Below, one piece after another: positions 53,996 through 63,762 of a DNA stretch of 64,000 nucleotides. This DNA is from an archaeon. Lineage in GTDB: Archaea > Thermoplasmatota > Thermoplasmata > Methanomassiliicoccales > Methanomethylophilaceae. The notes under the pieces were generated by a model. That model made no database searches, had not been told where the DNA came from, and saw only the letters and a program-made list of their open reading frames with translations. The translations under genes and the position numbers were made by a program. The number at the start of each line of letters is the position of its first letter. Positions within the stretch are counted from its first letter, which is position 1. Where the stretch lies: contig JAKSHS010000004.1 in assembly GCA_024399275.1 (NCBI GenBank), forward strand, positions 1 to 64,000, in the 5' to 3' direction.

Positions 53996-55153
53996 ATGAT
54001 CGATAGAGGTAAAATTTTAACGAACCTTAGAAGGTATGATCTTAAAAATGTGAAGATTGGGGTAATCGCATCCCACTCCGCGCTTGATGTGTGTGATGGT
54101 GCAAAATCGGAAGGATTTACATCTGTTGCAATATGTCAAAACGGCAGAGAAAAAACATTCGATAGGTACTTTAAATCGACATCCGACAGATACTTTAATC
54201 GAGGGTGTGTGGACAAAACCATTATCCTTAATAGATTCAATGATATCCTCGACCCTCATGCTCAAGAAAAATTAATTGGAGACAATATTCTCTTCGTACC
54301 GAATCGTTCATTTGTATCATATTGTGGTATTAATGCCGTTGAGAATGACTTTGAAATTCCTATTGTTGGAAGTAGAAACCTACTAAGATCTGAAGAGAGA
54401 GGAGGCGATAGAGACTATTATTGGATTCTTGACAAGGCAAAGTTACCATTTCCTGCAAAAGTCGAAACACCAGAACAAATAGACGATGTAGGACTTACTA
54501 TTATCAAAGTTCACCACAAACAGAAAAAGCTTGAAAGAGGATTTTTTACAGCGAAATCATACGAGCAATTTTGTCAGAAGTCGTCAGACCTAATAAGAAA
54601 CGGAGTGATTGAGGAAGATTTCCTTGAGCATGCAAGAATGGAGCGATATGTTATTGGTCCCGTATTTAACCTTGATTTTTTCTATTCCCCTCTCATGGAA
54701 AACGGGGAGAAAATTGAACTACTTGGTATCGACTGGCGATTCGAGAGTTCTTTAGACGGATTTTGTAGACTTCCCGGAAAACAACAGGTTGAGCTCGAAG
54801 ACGATGGAATTCTTCCAGAATACACTGTTTGTGGCCACAATTCTGCAACGTTAAGGGAATCTCTTTTGGAAAAGGCTTTTGAATTAGCGGAAAAATACGT
54901 TTCCGCAACCAAAAAATATTACAATCCTGGAATCATCGGCCCCTTCTGTCTCCAAACATGCGTTGACAAAGATCTTAACTTTTACATATATGACGTCGCC
55001 CCTCGTATTGGAGGTGGAACCAATATTCACATGGCTACAGGCCATGCATATGCAAATTCTCTTTGGCGCCGTCAAGTGAGCACAGGGAGAAGACTCTCCA
55101 TGGAGATTAAGAGAGCAATAGACGAAGAACGCATAGACGAAATCGTCACATGA
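53996..55153 (+). CDS. purP: FAICAR synthetase PurP
   Basis: 385 aa archaeal ATP-grasp enzyme that formylates AICAR with formate and ATP in purine synthesis. IASHSALDVCDGAKSEGF (about 25-42) resembles the N-terminal family segment, and APRIGGGTNIHM (about 345-356) its conserved late motif. The start ATG 53996 matches family N termini; ATGs at 53972 and 53987 give unneeded extensions, and AGGGG at 53982 serves the choice. TTTTATAT (53953-53960) is the likely TATA box. A PurP paralogue with another substrate cannot be excluded. Confidence 0.88.
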   Translation: MIDRGKILTNLRRYDLKNVKIGVIASHSALDVCDGAKSEGFTSVAICQNGREKTFDRYFKSTSDRYFNRGCVDKTIILNRFNDILDPHAQEKLIGDNILFVPNRSFVSYCGINAVENDFEIPIVGSRNLLRSEERGGDRDYYWILDKAKLPFPAKVETPEQIDDVGLTIIKVHHKQKKLERGFFTAKSYEQFCQKSSDLIRNGVIEEDFLEHARMERYVIGPVFNLDFFYSPLMENGEKIELLGIDWRFESSLDGFCRLPGKQQVELEDDGILPEYTVCGHNSATLRESLLEKAFELAEKYVSATKKYYNPGIIGPFCLQTCVDKDLNFYIYDVAPRIGGGTNIHMATGHAYANSLWRRQVSTGRRLSMEIKRAIDEERIDEIVT

Positions 55154-55232
55154 ACAAACATAAATGCACAACAACATGCCAGGCTCACACGGCACAAGTC
55201 AGTTAAGTGTCATATATGCTCTAAATCTTCGT

Positions 55233-55736
55233 CTAAAAACGTGGCTTTGTCTTAATGGAGCTACAGTCATACAAAGCCACTTCACGCCTATCCATAAAAA
55301 ATCCAAATTTCTTATGGAGCATAATCGACGGAACGTTACTTGGTTGAATAGAACTATGAACAATAGTTGCACCTTGTTTAACCCCCTCATCGACGGTTGT
55401 GCGAAGCAGTTTATATCCTATCCCGTTCCGCCTTAAATAGGGATGAACGCCCATATTTTCAATCCAAACAAGGCTCTCAGCATTATTAACGTGATGAAGC
55501 ATCTGTGCAAATATAAATCCCATTATCTCTCCGTCTTCTTCCGCCACAAAACTCAATCCAGACTCGATGTATATTTTAAAGGACTTACTGCTGCTCGCAC
55601 CAAGATCATCTTTCCATTGCTGTGGAAGAGATTCCCACTTATTTTCAAGAATATCAGAAAAATATTCTTTAATACACGAGATCTCAAGTTCTCTAACTTT
55701 TACAATGTCTTTCATTTTCATCGAACGTATATTCAT
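55233..55736 (-). CDS. GNAT family N-acetyltransferase
   Basis: 167 aa. The acetyl-CoA pyrophosphate loop is HPYLRRNGIGYKLL (about 97-110, RXXGIG), preceded by the beta4 strand VWIENMGV and followed by the SIMLHKKFGF C-terminal motif. Substrate unknown; the overall shape (METI-type ending) resembles RimI-like protein N-acetyltransferases. Encoded 2 bp downstream of argS on the same strand, so likely co-transcribed. Confidence 0.85.
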   Translation of the reverse strand: MNIRSMKMKDIVKVRELEISCIKEYFSDILENKWESLPQQWKDDLGASSSKSFKIYIESGLSFVAEEDGEIMGFIFAQMLHHVNNAESLVWIENMGVHPYLRRNGIGYKLLRTTVDEGVKQGATIVHSSIQPSNVPSIMLHKKFGFFMDRREVALYDCSSIKTKPRF

Positions 55737-55738
55737 AT

Positions 55739-57481
55739 CTACATCTCTTCAGGTGCACCCATACCAAGGCATGTAAGCACATTTTTAAGAACAATTTTGA
55801 AACATTTAACAAGTGTCAAACGAGCATCCCTTTTTTCTATAGAGCTGATGACAGGCACCGTCACATAAAACTGATTGAATGCAGATGCAATTTCATGCCC
55901 GTATGCAGGTAAAAGGTGAACACGTCTACGTTCCCCTGCTAACTTAACTATACTTCCAAATTTAGAAAGAATTTTTATCAGGCGAATTTCGTACCTATCC
56001 ACAAGCTTCGATGCATCAACAACATCATTGAATCTACCCGCTCTTTTAAGTATACTGCAAGCTCTCGCATACGAGTATTGAAGGAACGGTCCACTATTTC
56101 CATCAAAATTAAGGGCTTCGTCCCACTTGAAAGTGAATTGTTTTTCTGGCTGAACACGAATAATATTATACCTAATCGCACCCACACCGATAACTCTCGA
56201 AATTTCTTTTATTTTCTCGTCAGACATCCCGGGGTGTCTTAATTTAACTTCAGTATATGCCCTCGAAACAGACTCATCTATAAGATCATCAAGATACACA
56301 ACGACTCCTCTTCTAGTGGACATCCTTCCCTGTGGAAGGTTAACAAACGCATAGAATAATGATTCTGGAATTCTCTTGCTTCCAAGAATTTTTAAGACAG
56401 AACAAAGCTGCTTACTTCCAAGCTTTTGATCTTCACCTAGAACGTCAATAAGCTCATCAGCCCTTCCAAACTTGTCAAGATGATACGCCAAATCACGGGT
56501 AGTATACAACGTTGTGCCGTCAGATCTTAAAAATATAAATTTGGTACTTCTCCCCTGTACACCAAAATTTTTAAGGTCAATGGACCAAGCCCCATCTATT
56601 TTTTCTGCATAAACAGACTTTTTAAGAGTTTCCACAATCGCCTTGGCAGAACCATTTCTAATAAAATCAGATTCCCACGTATATGTATCCAAAAAAACAT
56701 TTATGTTAGCGAGTGTCTCTCTCAGCCCATCAAGCATAATTTCTGCAGTTTTATGAACAGATGAAGTTATCTCTTCCTCACCAGCTTCAAATCTTCTAAG
56801 CATTTCTGCAATTTCTTCCCTAACTACGGGGTCTTTCTCAACTATAGCATTGGCGGCACGATATAATGAGACAAGTTTATGGTCAATCTTATTACGATGA
56901 TCTTCCGCTACTTCGGAACTGGCAACTTCAGAACGAACTCCTTCTCTTAAATTATTAATGCCCCATGTAAGAATCACAACTTGCTTCCCAACATCATTGA
57001 CATAATACTCTGTCGAGACATCATATCCGCACATTTTGAGTATTCTTGCCAACGTATCGCCAATAATGGGGTTTCTTGCCCGCCCTACATGAATCGGCCC
57101 AGTAGGATTCGTAGAAGTATGTTCAACATTAATCTTCTTCCCTTTTGGAGGACAACTTCCATATGTATCCCCCATCTCGATAATATCTCGAATCGTATTA
57201 GAAATAAGGACACTCTCGTTCACAGAAAAATTAACATAACCTCCAGATGCACTCACAGAGCCTATCAATCCACCAGGTTTAACATTTTCAGCTAATTTTT
57301 TTGCAATATCATCTGGTTTTTTTCCAAGCACCTTAGACATAGAAAAACAGGGAATCGCAAGATCTACATCTTCCACCGAAGGAATCTCTGTATCAAATTC
57401 GATGTCCGGTATTCCCATTTCTAATAGTGCTCTTTTAACAGAATCTTTTATTTCCTCATCAAATGAGTCTATAATTGGCAT
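55739..57481 (-). CDS. argS: Arginyl-tRNA synthetase
   Basis: 580 aa class I synthetase. The N-terminal tRNA-recognition domain (about 1-95) leads to EHTSTNPTGPIHVGRARN with HVGR as the HIGH variant, and MSTRRG (about 363-368) as the KMSK variant. The C-terminal domain is helical with GPFLQYSYARACSIL near 460-475. About 5 bp after the release factor gene and 2 bp before the GNAT gene, so a three-gene unit prf1-argS-GNAT is likely. Confidence 0.95.
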   Translation of the reverse strand: MPIIDSFDEEIKDSVKRALLEMGIPDIEFDTEIPSVEDVDLAIPCFSMSKVLGKKPDDIAKKLAENVKPGGLIGSVSASGGYVNFSVNESVLISNTIRDIIEMGDTYGSCPPKGKKINVEHTSTNPTGPIHVGRARNPIIGDTLARILKMCGYDVSTEYYVNDVGKQVVILTWGINNLREGVRSEVASSEVAEDHRNKIDHKLVSLYRAANAIVEKDPVVREEIAEMLRRFEAGEEEITSSVHKTAEIMLDGLRETLANINVFLDTYTWESDFIRNGSAKAIVETLKKSVYAEKIDGAWSIDLKNFGVQGRSTKFIFLRSDGTTLYTTRDLAYHLDKFGRADELIDVLGEDQKLGSKQLCSVLKILGSKRIPESLFYAFVNLPQGRMSTRRGVVVYLDDLIDESVSRAYTEVKLRHPGMSDEKIKEISRVIGVGAIRYNIIRVQPEKQFTFKWDEALNFDGNSGPFLQYSYARACSILKRAGRFNDVVDASKLVDRYEIRLIKILSKFGSIVKLAGERRRVHLLPAYGHEIASAFNQFYVTVPVISSIEKRDARLTLVKCFKIVLKNVLTCLGMGAPEEM

Positions 57482-57485
57482 ACCA

Positions 57486-58712
57486 CTACACCTTATACCT
57501 CAAAATAGCAGCAATTCCACCAAACGCTGTCATCAACATTTGACCTTCCTCCGACTCTGAAGATATTATTTTAACATCGGTATTGTACTCGGACGCAAGT
57601 TCAAAAAAATTATCGATAAGATCCTCATTTGCTACAACCAATGATATTGTTCCACATATCTTACATCTGACTCTATCATCTACTGACGAGACAGTATCTT
57701 CATACTTATGCCCCGATGGACACACCACAGAAATACGTCTTTTGTTAACATCCTCTGAAAGAAGAACGACATCTACTGCACCAACACCAATGTCACTCCT
57801 GACCTCATCTTCCCCGTAAGCTGAGAGACCACCATCAGTTTTCCTAATTTCTCTGAAAAATCTTTGGATATACTCCTTTTCTTCCATTAAGTCAATATCT
57901 TGAATCGAGTCTCTTGCCACATCAACAAGTTCTTTTAGTCCCGATTCGTCAGTATATCCCACATCGAACGTGCTAATAACTTTTTTCTGAAGTTCGTGAT
58001 GAAGGTATCCCTCATCAATAAAGAAATCCTTTGTCGCACCTGGACCACCAATGAGAAGTCCTGCAAGTTCGGTCCTTGAAAGAAAAATATCTGTGGCACT
58101 ATCCGCCACTTTTTTGAAAAATTCATGTGCAGCAATTCTGATAAGCCTTTCAAATCTCAATGACGATTGACCACCTTGATGATGCTTACTCGGAACAAGC
58201 GAGTCAAAATGTTTCATAGGAACTATCCTACTTCCTGTAAGAACACCAAGTGTAGCTTCACGTCTGTCGATTACTATTAAGCCGTATGACTTTTTATCAG
58301 CTAACATGGCCTCTAATGGTTCTGTGTAAAACACTGAATCACATCGATACAAAAATGTCGTAATTGCCTCTGGGGGTTCCACAACATACTGTACCATCTT
58401 CGTTTGATCCCCAGCTCGCGGAATCTCTCCGCAGAAAACAACAATTCCGTTAGGAGGAGCTACTTTATACGTTTTTAATCTTGACATTATAGAATCAATA
58501 GCCCCTTGAACGTTCTTCATAGTAGACTTCGATTTGATATTAGATGACTGTGAATATTCATCCCGCAGGTATGCCATAACGTCCGAAATTTGCCTTGTTG
58601 CTGGAACATATAGGGAAATAAGTTCAGTACCACGACCTCGCACTCCCATAATTTCTTGCATTACCTTTTTAAAGTCATATCTCGCCTTCTGAATCGATTC
58701 AGATTCTGCCAT
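57486..58712 (-). CDS. prf1: Peptide chain release factor aRF1
   Basis: 408 aa class I release factor that reads all three stop codons. The decoding motifs NIKS (SNIKSKS, about 57-63) and YXCXXXF (YRCDSVF, about 121-127) are present, and the catalytic GGQ is in HHQGGQSSLRF (about 177-187). A C-terminal zinc knuckle has CPSG...CKIC. In methanogens using pyrrolysine this protein competes with amber suppression; no pyl gene is in the window. Heads the argS-GNAT unit. Confidence 0.95.
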   Translation of the reverse strand: MAESESIQKARYDFKKVMQEIMGVRGRGTELISLYVPATRQISDVMAYLRDEYSQSSNIKSKSTMKNVQGAIDSIMSRLKTYKVAPPNGIVVFCGEIPRAGDQTKMVQYVVEPPEAITTFLYRCDSVFYTEPLEAMLADKKSYGLIVIDRREATLGVLTGSRIVPMKHFDSLVPSKHHQGGQSSLRFERLIRIAAHEFFKKVADSATDIFLSRTELAGLLIGGPGATKDFFIDEGYLHHELQKKVISTFDVGYTDESGLKELVDVARDSIQDIDLMEEKEYIQRFFREIRKTDGGLSAYGEDEVRSDIGVGAVDVVLLSEDVNKRRISVVCPSGHKYEDTVSSVDDRVRCKICGTISLVVANEDLIDNFFELASEYNTDVKIISSESEEGQMLMTAFGGIAAILRYKV

Positions 58713-58767
58713 ACAAACACTCTAAACTCAGGCAAACTAATAATTATAATAAAAGTGTCGGTAATAT

Positions 58768-59451
58768 ATGGACAAAGTTGTTGTTTCAATCGGTGGTTCA
58801 GTACTAATTCCCGGAAAAGAAGATTCAATTTATATCAAAGCCCTTGCCAATATGTTAAAGGAAGTTTCTAATGAAGTATACCTTATAGTTGTCTGTGGAG
58901 GAGGCCAAGTTGCTAGATATTATTCAGACGTAGGAAAAAATCTTGGGGGCAGTATCAAACAAATTGATGAGCTCTGCATTGAAGTTACTAAAATTAATGC
59001 AGGTCTCCTGTCCATAGCTCTTGGTGAAAATGGATTAAGAAGTATTCATACGAACATAGAAAACTGCATCAATATGACGAGTGTCGGCAAAGTTTCCATT
59101 ATGGGCGGCACAGAATCTGGGCACACAACTGATGCAGTAGCTGCAATGATAGCTAAAAAATACAAGGCAAATCGTATAATTAACGCAAGCAACGTCAATG
59201 CAATTTACTCTGACGACCCGAAAAAAAATCCTAATGCAAAAAGATATTCAGAAATGACAATAGACGAACTTAGCATGATCATATATAACGAACACGCTCC
59301 CTGCAAATCTTCCATCTTCGACCCACTAGGCGTAAAAATCATAAGAGATTCTAAGATCGACCTTACTGTAGTGAATGGAAGAAACCTCAAGGAACTAAAG
59401 AACGCAATTCTTGGAAAAGAGATAGAAGGCACACATGTTAGGCCCAATTAG
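58768..59451 (+). CDS. pyrH: UMP kinase, archaeal type
   Basis: 227 aa amino-acid-kinase-fold enzyme making UDP from UMP. The N-terminal SIGGSVLIPG (about 7-16), VCGGGQVARYY, the GGTESGHTTDAVAAMIA region (about 113-129), and NASNVNAIYSDDPKKNP (about 141-157) are characteristic. AT-rich TATA-like TAATTATAAT (58741-58750) precedes it and no Shine-Dalgarno is seen. Divergent from prf1, and its 3' end overlaps the convergent dtdA by 4 nt. Confidence 0.93.
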   Translation: MDKVVVSIGGSVLIPGKEDSIYIKALANMLKEVSNEVYLIVVCGGGQVARYYSDVGKNLGGSIKQIDELCIEVTKINAGLLSIALGENGLRSIHTNIENCINMTSVGKVSIMGGTESGHTTDAVAAMIAKKYKANRIINASNVNAIYSDDPKKNPNAKRYSEMTIDELSMIIYNEHAPCKSSIFDPLGVKIIRDSKIDLTVVNGRNLKELKNAILGKEIEGTHVRPN

Positions 59452-60278
59452 ATTCTATCAACGTTTCTTGATGAGATTCTCTCAAAACCCAATGAATCAA
59501 CCAAATCTTCTATTCTTTTCTCTTCGGGCTCTCCTATTGAATTGTGATGAATGTAAATAACATCAGCACTAGATTCCCTCACAGCACTACTTATCATTCT
59601 AATAATTTCATCATCCGTAGCACCTTTGAGCTGATAAGTCGGAATCATATGTCCAAAATCTACCTTGTAGGTAAATGCCATCTCAGAAAATCTTGGTGCA
59701 TAATGCCCTCCTCCTATTCCAACTGCCACCATATAATTTTCACTATTTCGTCGTAAAAACGCATCTACAAGAGTATCGGCAGCGCGAATATCTGTCCACC
59801 GATTTCTATCACTTCCAATCTCCATGTACATTGTCGGTACATTAACAAATGGGCCATGATGAGTAACCTCAAAAGATACGCTATATTCAGAATTATTGTT
59901 CAACTCTTTTATCGATCTAAGCGTTGCCGTCATTGTATGTGGTGTCGCTTTAACTAATGTCCCACACATTCCTCCCATTTGGTTATCTCTGTAATTTCCA
60001 ATAGCATGGACGGTGAGAGCGGGTTTGTTACTTGCAGAACTATGGCGGCTGAGAAATACAATTTCATCCACCTTTATACCAAAATTTTTAGCTTCTTGAT
60101 CTATATTCTCAGCAAAAACATGCATGCGATCAATGGTCATCATAACCATTTCATCACACGAAGCATATGTGTTAACACCATCTGAACCAATATCCTCCCA
60201 CTCATATTTAGAGAAAAATCGGTTTTTCATATTCAAGGACGGAGGATCACCATCATAACACACTAGGAGAATCGACAC
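59448..60278 (-). CDS. dtdA: D-aminoacyl-tRNA deacylase, archaeal type
   Basis: 276 aa DTD2-type enzyme that removes D-amino acids from mischarged tRNA. SRHSSASNKPALTVH (about 78-92), EVTHHGPF (about 137-144), GIGGGHYAPRFSE (about 188-200) and the final DVIYIHHNSI hold the conserved residues. Normal length. ATG 60278. Convergent with pyrH. It lies close to argS and metG but is separately transcribed. Confidence 0.92.
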   Translation of the reverse strand: MSILLVCYDGDPPSLNMKNRFFSKYEWEDIGSDGVNTYASCDEMVMMTIDRMHVFAENIDQEAKNFGIKVDEIVFLSRHSSASNKPALTVHAIGNYRDNQMGGMCGTLVKATPHTMTATLRSIKELNNNSEYSVSFEVTHHGPFVNVPTMYMEIGSDRNRWTDIRAADTLVDAFLRRNSENYMVAVGIGGGHYAPRFSEMAFTYKVDFGHMIPTYQLKGATDDEIIRMISSAVRESSADVIYIHHNSIGEPEEKRIEDLVDSLGFERISSRNVDRI

Positions 60279-60548
60279 AAAACCACCACTCTTCCATACA
60301 CAGACACTCCGCCAACTCCAGAAACTTCATGCCGGTGCCACATACTTTTGCGCATGTGTTCACGCTCCAACTAGTTCTTATCACCATAGCCATCGATAAA
60401 TTCTCATCCACTCGTGGCTAATCGATCACCCAGCCAAATATTGAAACAACGACTCCGCTATAGAGCCTTACTATAAAGATCCATCTCACATTTATAAAAA
60501 AATAAAATCGATATTCACACTAATCAAAACACTCGTTTAAATTAAACA

Positions 60549-62456
60549 TTACCTCAATCTAACGGTCTCAAGGTTAAGTGGTGCCTTCGTCTCAATCTTG
60601 TATCTCTGATATATCGAAGACGCAAAATCAATGCATTTACGATCTTCCCCATGTCCAACAATGATCTTAGAAGGTTTTGGTTCAAGTGTTGAAATGAATT
60701 TTATCAATTGCTTACGGTCTGAATGCCCAGAAAAACCATCAATGGTGGCAACATTCATCTCAACATCAAGATCAATATACCTCCCCCTATCGTTAAGTGT
60801 AATCTGTTTCATGCCCTTCTGAATCCTACGACCCATAGAGTTCTCACTCTGGTATCCAACAAATATGAGCCAATTTTTCTTGTCATCTACCCATTCTTTA
60901 AAGTATTCCATAACAGGCCCTCCTGTCATCATACCACTTGTCGCGAGGACAATACAGGGATCGGGCATATGACATATCTCTTCCCTCATTGCGGCTGTTT
61001 CAACACGTTTAAAAATAGGTGAAAGAAAAGGATTTTCATTTTGCTGAAATATTTGTGTCTTTAACTGACTATTGAGATATTCCGGATATGCCGTATGGAT
61101 AGATGTTGCCTCCCAAATCATGCCATCAAGATAAACAGGAACCTCAGGAATGCGCTTTAAACGCATCATCTCTTCGATGACAAGCATAACCTCCTGTGAT
61201 CTTCCTACTGCAAAGACAGGGACTAGTACTTTACCACCGGTGTTACTTGCCTGCCTAAGAAGATCTTCCATTACAGCAGAAGCCTCTATACGACTAGGTT
61301 GCATATCATTACGTCCCCCATACGTCGATTCAATAACCATCGACTCCAACCGAATAAATTTATTAGTTGCCTGATTAAAAAGCCACGTCTTCTCAAACTT
61401 AGTATCTCCAGTAAACGCAACATTATGGAATCCATTGCCGATATTAAAATGAGCAATTGATGAGCCAAGAATGTGCCCTGCATTAAAAAAAGTTAGTCTT
61501 ACGTCCGGTGAAATATCCGTAGTCATATCATATCCTATCGGAATCGTATGTAGAATTTCGTTTCTCACATCTCCTGCATCAAACATGGATTTTCCAGACT
61601 CACTCCATGTAAGTTTAATAGAATCTAGCTGAAGAAGTGCCATTAAGTCTCTCGTCGGAGGCGTGCAGTAAACAGGGCCATCATACCCAAGTTTAAATAA
61701 GGCAGGAAGAAGCCCGCAATGATCCATATGTGCATGCGTAACAACAACAGCATCTAGACTTGATAGCGGCTGCACTTCTGGCATTCTAAGATAAGGCATA
61801 GCATCACTTGACGGATCTAAACCGCAATCAATCAGAATTTTACTTTCCTTCGTCGTCAGAAGTGTACATGACCTTCCAACCTGTCTAAATCCACCAAGGG
61901 CAGTAACTCTAGCATACTGCTCTCCGGAATCAAGCGTATCTCGTGATATTCGTCTCCCAATACGCTTAAGAATATTTTGTCTCTCTTCGCGACTATATCT
62001 AAGATATCCGCGAATATCATCAATAGTCTTAGATTGAATCGGAGGAGCTCTAACAGGTTTTACATTCCACCCTGTCTCCCTCTTCATATCATTGAGTAAT
62101 CGCCCACCCTTGCCAATAATAGAGCCGGGATTAGTTGTTTCCACAGTAACAACACTTGTATCATAATCAAAATACAACCCTGTAATCTTTGCACTGTCGG
62201 AAGTCATATCCATAATTTTTTTCTCTACTTCATCTGTATTCTCCAGAGTAGACGGGTCTGGACGTACATCAAATCTTCTTTTAAGATTTTTTGCAAGTGC
62301 CTTTGTAATATCAGGATTTTCAGAATACTTGTCAAAATTTCTAGTATATATAACAATCATTGGTCCTTCAAATTCAATAGATGCAATATCATAATCAGAA
62401 GGAACATTTTTTCTGATCTCTTCCCTCAAATAATCGAACAACTTATCTGTGTTCAT
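60549..62456 (-). CDS. aCPSF1/FttA: KH-MBL-beta-CASP ribonuclease
   Basis: 635 aa, the usual length. Two N-terminal KH domains (about 1-180, with GSIIGKGGRLLND around 111) lead to the MBL core with THAHMDH (about 242-248) and TGDTKFEK, then the beta-CASP insert (VFAVGRSQEVML, SGMMTGGPVMEY) and the late FSGHSDRKQ and VGHGEDR. Known as the archaeal transcription terminator that cleaves nascent RNA after U-tracts. ATG 62456. Encoded 63 bp downstream of psmB, a common archaeal pair. Confidence 0.95.
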   Translation of the reverse strand: MNTDKLFDYLREEIRKNVPSDYDIASIEFEGPMIVIYTRNFDKYSENPDITKALAKNLKRRFDVRPDPSTLENTDEVEKKIMDMTSDSAKITGLYFDYDTSVVTVETTNPGSIIGKGGRLLNDMKRETGWNVKPVRAPPIQSKTIDDIRGYLRYSREERQNILKRIGRRISRDTLDSGEQYARVTALGGFRQVGRSCTLLTTKESKILIDCGLDPSSDAMPYLRMPEVQPLSSLDAVVVTHAHMDHCGLLPALFKLGYDGPVYCTPPTRDLMALLQLDSIKLTWSESGKSMFDAGDVRNEILHTIPIGYDMTTDISPDVRLTFFNAGHILGSSIAHFNIGNGFHNVAFTGDTKFEKTWLFNQATNKFIRLESMVIESTYGGRNDMQPSRIEASAVMEDLLRQASNTGGKVLVPVFAVGRSQEVMLVIEEMMRLKRIPEVPVYLDGMIWEATSIHTAYPEYLNSQLKTQIFQQNENPFLSPIFKRVETAAMREEICHMPDPCIVLATSGMMTGGPVMEYFKEWVDDKKNWLIFVGYQSENSMGRRIQKGMKQITLNDRGRYIDLDVEMNVATIDGFSGHSDRKQLIKFISTLEPKPSKIIVGHGEDRKCIDFASSIYQRYKIETKAPLNLETVRLR

Positions 62457-62519
62457 AGCTGAGCCAACTGAAATTGTAAGAAAAATGTTTAAAAATGAAA
62501 GAAATCTGTTCTACGGTAC

Positions 62520-63152
62520 TCAATAAGGATACCTGAATCCAAGTTCAGTAACACGTGTTCTAGTTTCCTCATCAGAAAGAAACCTCATGCCATCTTTGTC
62601 TATCACTGAAACTAACATCCCCCCACCAGACGCATTGTCTCTGCTTATAGCAGAGTTGAGTGCAGTTATGACAAGGTCTCTCCCCTCTTCAAATGTCATA
62701 TTCGGCTTGTAACCAGCCTCAAGAGCCCCAAGAGCGTAAACCGATCCCGATCCAGTAGAGATAACATTGTCCTCAATATATCCCCCAGCCCCATCTATAC
62801 TATACACATGGCCGCCTGTCTTATCATACCCTCCTATGATGAGACCAAGGTAAAATCCCTGCCGAATTATATCAGAAGCCAATGTCGCCGCAGCATTAGC
62901 AGTAATGCTTCCTCCTTTTTTCATCTCATAAAGGGCAATCTCGCTTTGCATGTATCTGACCATTAACTGCGCATCACCGACAAGACCTGCAATGGTCATC
63001 CCAATATTATCGGCGATTTTGTAAATCTTCTGAACGTGTGAATGTGCAATCTGATTTGCCATTGTCGCTCTTCGATCAGATGCCATAATAACACAATCCT
63101 TACATCTTATTCCGATCGTAGTAGTCCCAGTTTTGAGAACACCTTCAGTCAC
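62520..63152 (-). CDS. psmB: Proteasome subunit beta
   Basis: 210 aa including a 9-residue propeptide. The mature N-terminal threonine follows KTG in VLKTGTTTIGI, with DRRATM, the catalytic-Lys region (CVIMASDRRA), AGLVGDAQ and SGSGSVYALG downstream. GTG 63152 is chosen because GGGAGG is 7 nt upstream and the short propeptide matches Thermoplasma-type PsmB. The long frame from 63302 adds about 50 unrelated residues. Forms the catalytic core of the 20S proteasome. Confidence 0.93.
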   Translation of the reverse strand: MTEGVLKTGTTTIGIRCKDCVIMASDRRATMANQIAHSHVQKIYKIADNIGMTIAGLVGDAQLMVRYMQSEIALYEMKKGGSITANAAATLASDIIRQGFYLGLIIGGYDKTGGHVYSIDGAGGYIEDNVISTGSGSVYALGALEAGYKPNMTFEEGRDLVITALNSAISRDNASGGGMLVSVIDKDGMRFLSDEETRTRVTELGFRYPY

Positions 63153-63762
63153 ACATACGCCTCCCAAGAACCCAAACTTCGTCAAAAGGCGGCCAACCAG
63201 CCAACCCGCAGGAGCGCCGAACACATGATTCTTTATATAACTTATGTACCACCAGCCACAGCGTTTTTCCACATTAGTTGCAGCGATGAACTCATAACGC
63301 ATAACTCATGTGTTTCACGCTCCTTGTTCTGAAGGGGCACACCAAACTAATAAGCAGCCAACAAATTCACTACACGAACAGCCTCACGGGATGAGTGTGA
63401 TGAAATTTGTAATAACACGGCCCCCGCTCCACAAGATCTGAAAATTAAATAATTGCTATCACGCTATAAGTTAAGCACCTATCCTTCACATGCACATTCC
63501 AATAGTATATCGCGCAGCACGCCCATACGAAACATAAAACTTCGCCGGTTGGACTGTATAGAACCTAACAATCCTACACTTCTGACTCGTCATGCATATA
63601 CAACAACACTGAACATCAAAATCGTTACAAATGCTGACTGGATGCAACGCACATCATAATGCGTTAAACAACGTATCCGTAATAAAATAATTTTAAACGA
63701 GACAGACATACAAACCATATTTCGATAAATGTATTGAAAATCGAGGCGCGGAGCGATTATGT
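63153..63762. other. Intergenic spacer
   Basis: About 610 bp between psmB and hel308, which diverge. No tRNA or convincing frame was found; a 68-codon plus frame at 63453-63659 has no family match. The psmB ribosome site GGGAGG lies at its left end. Confidence 0.55.

Noticed and set aside
63398-63445. Box C/D-like sRNA (GTGATGA ... CTGA)
   Set aside because: No D' or C' boxes and no terminal stem; spacing does not fit a C/D guide RNA.
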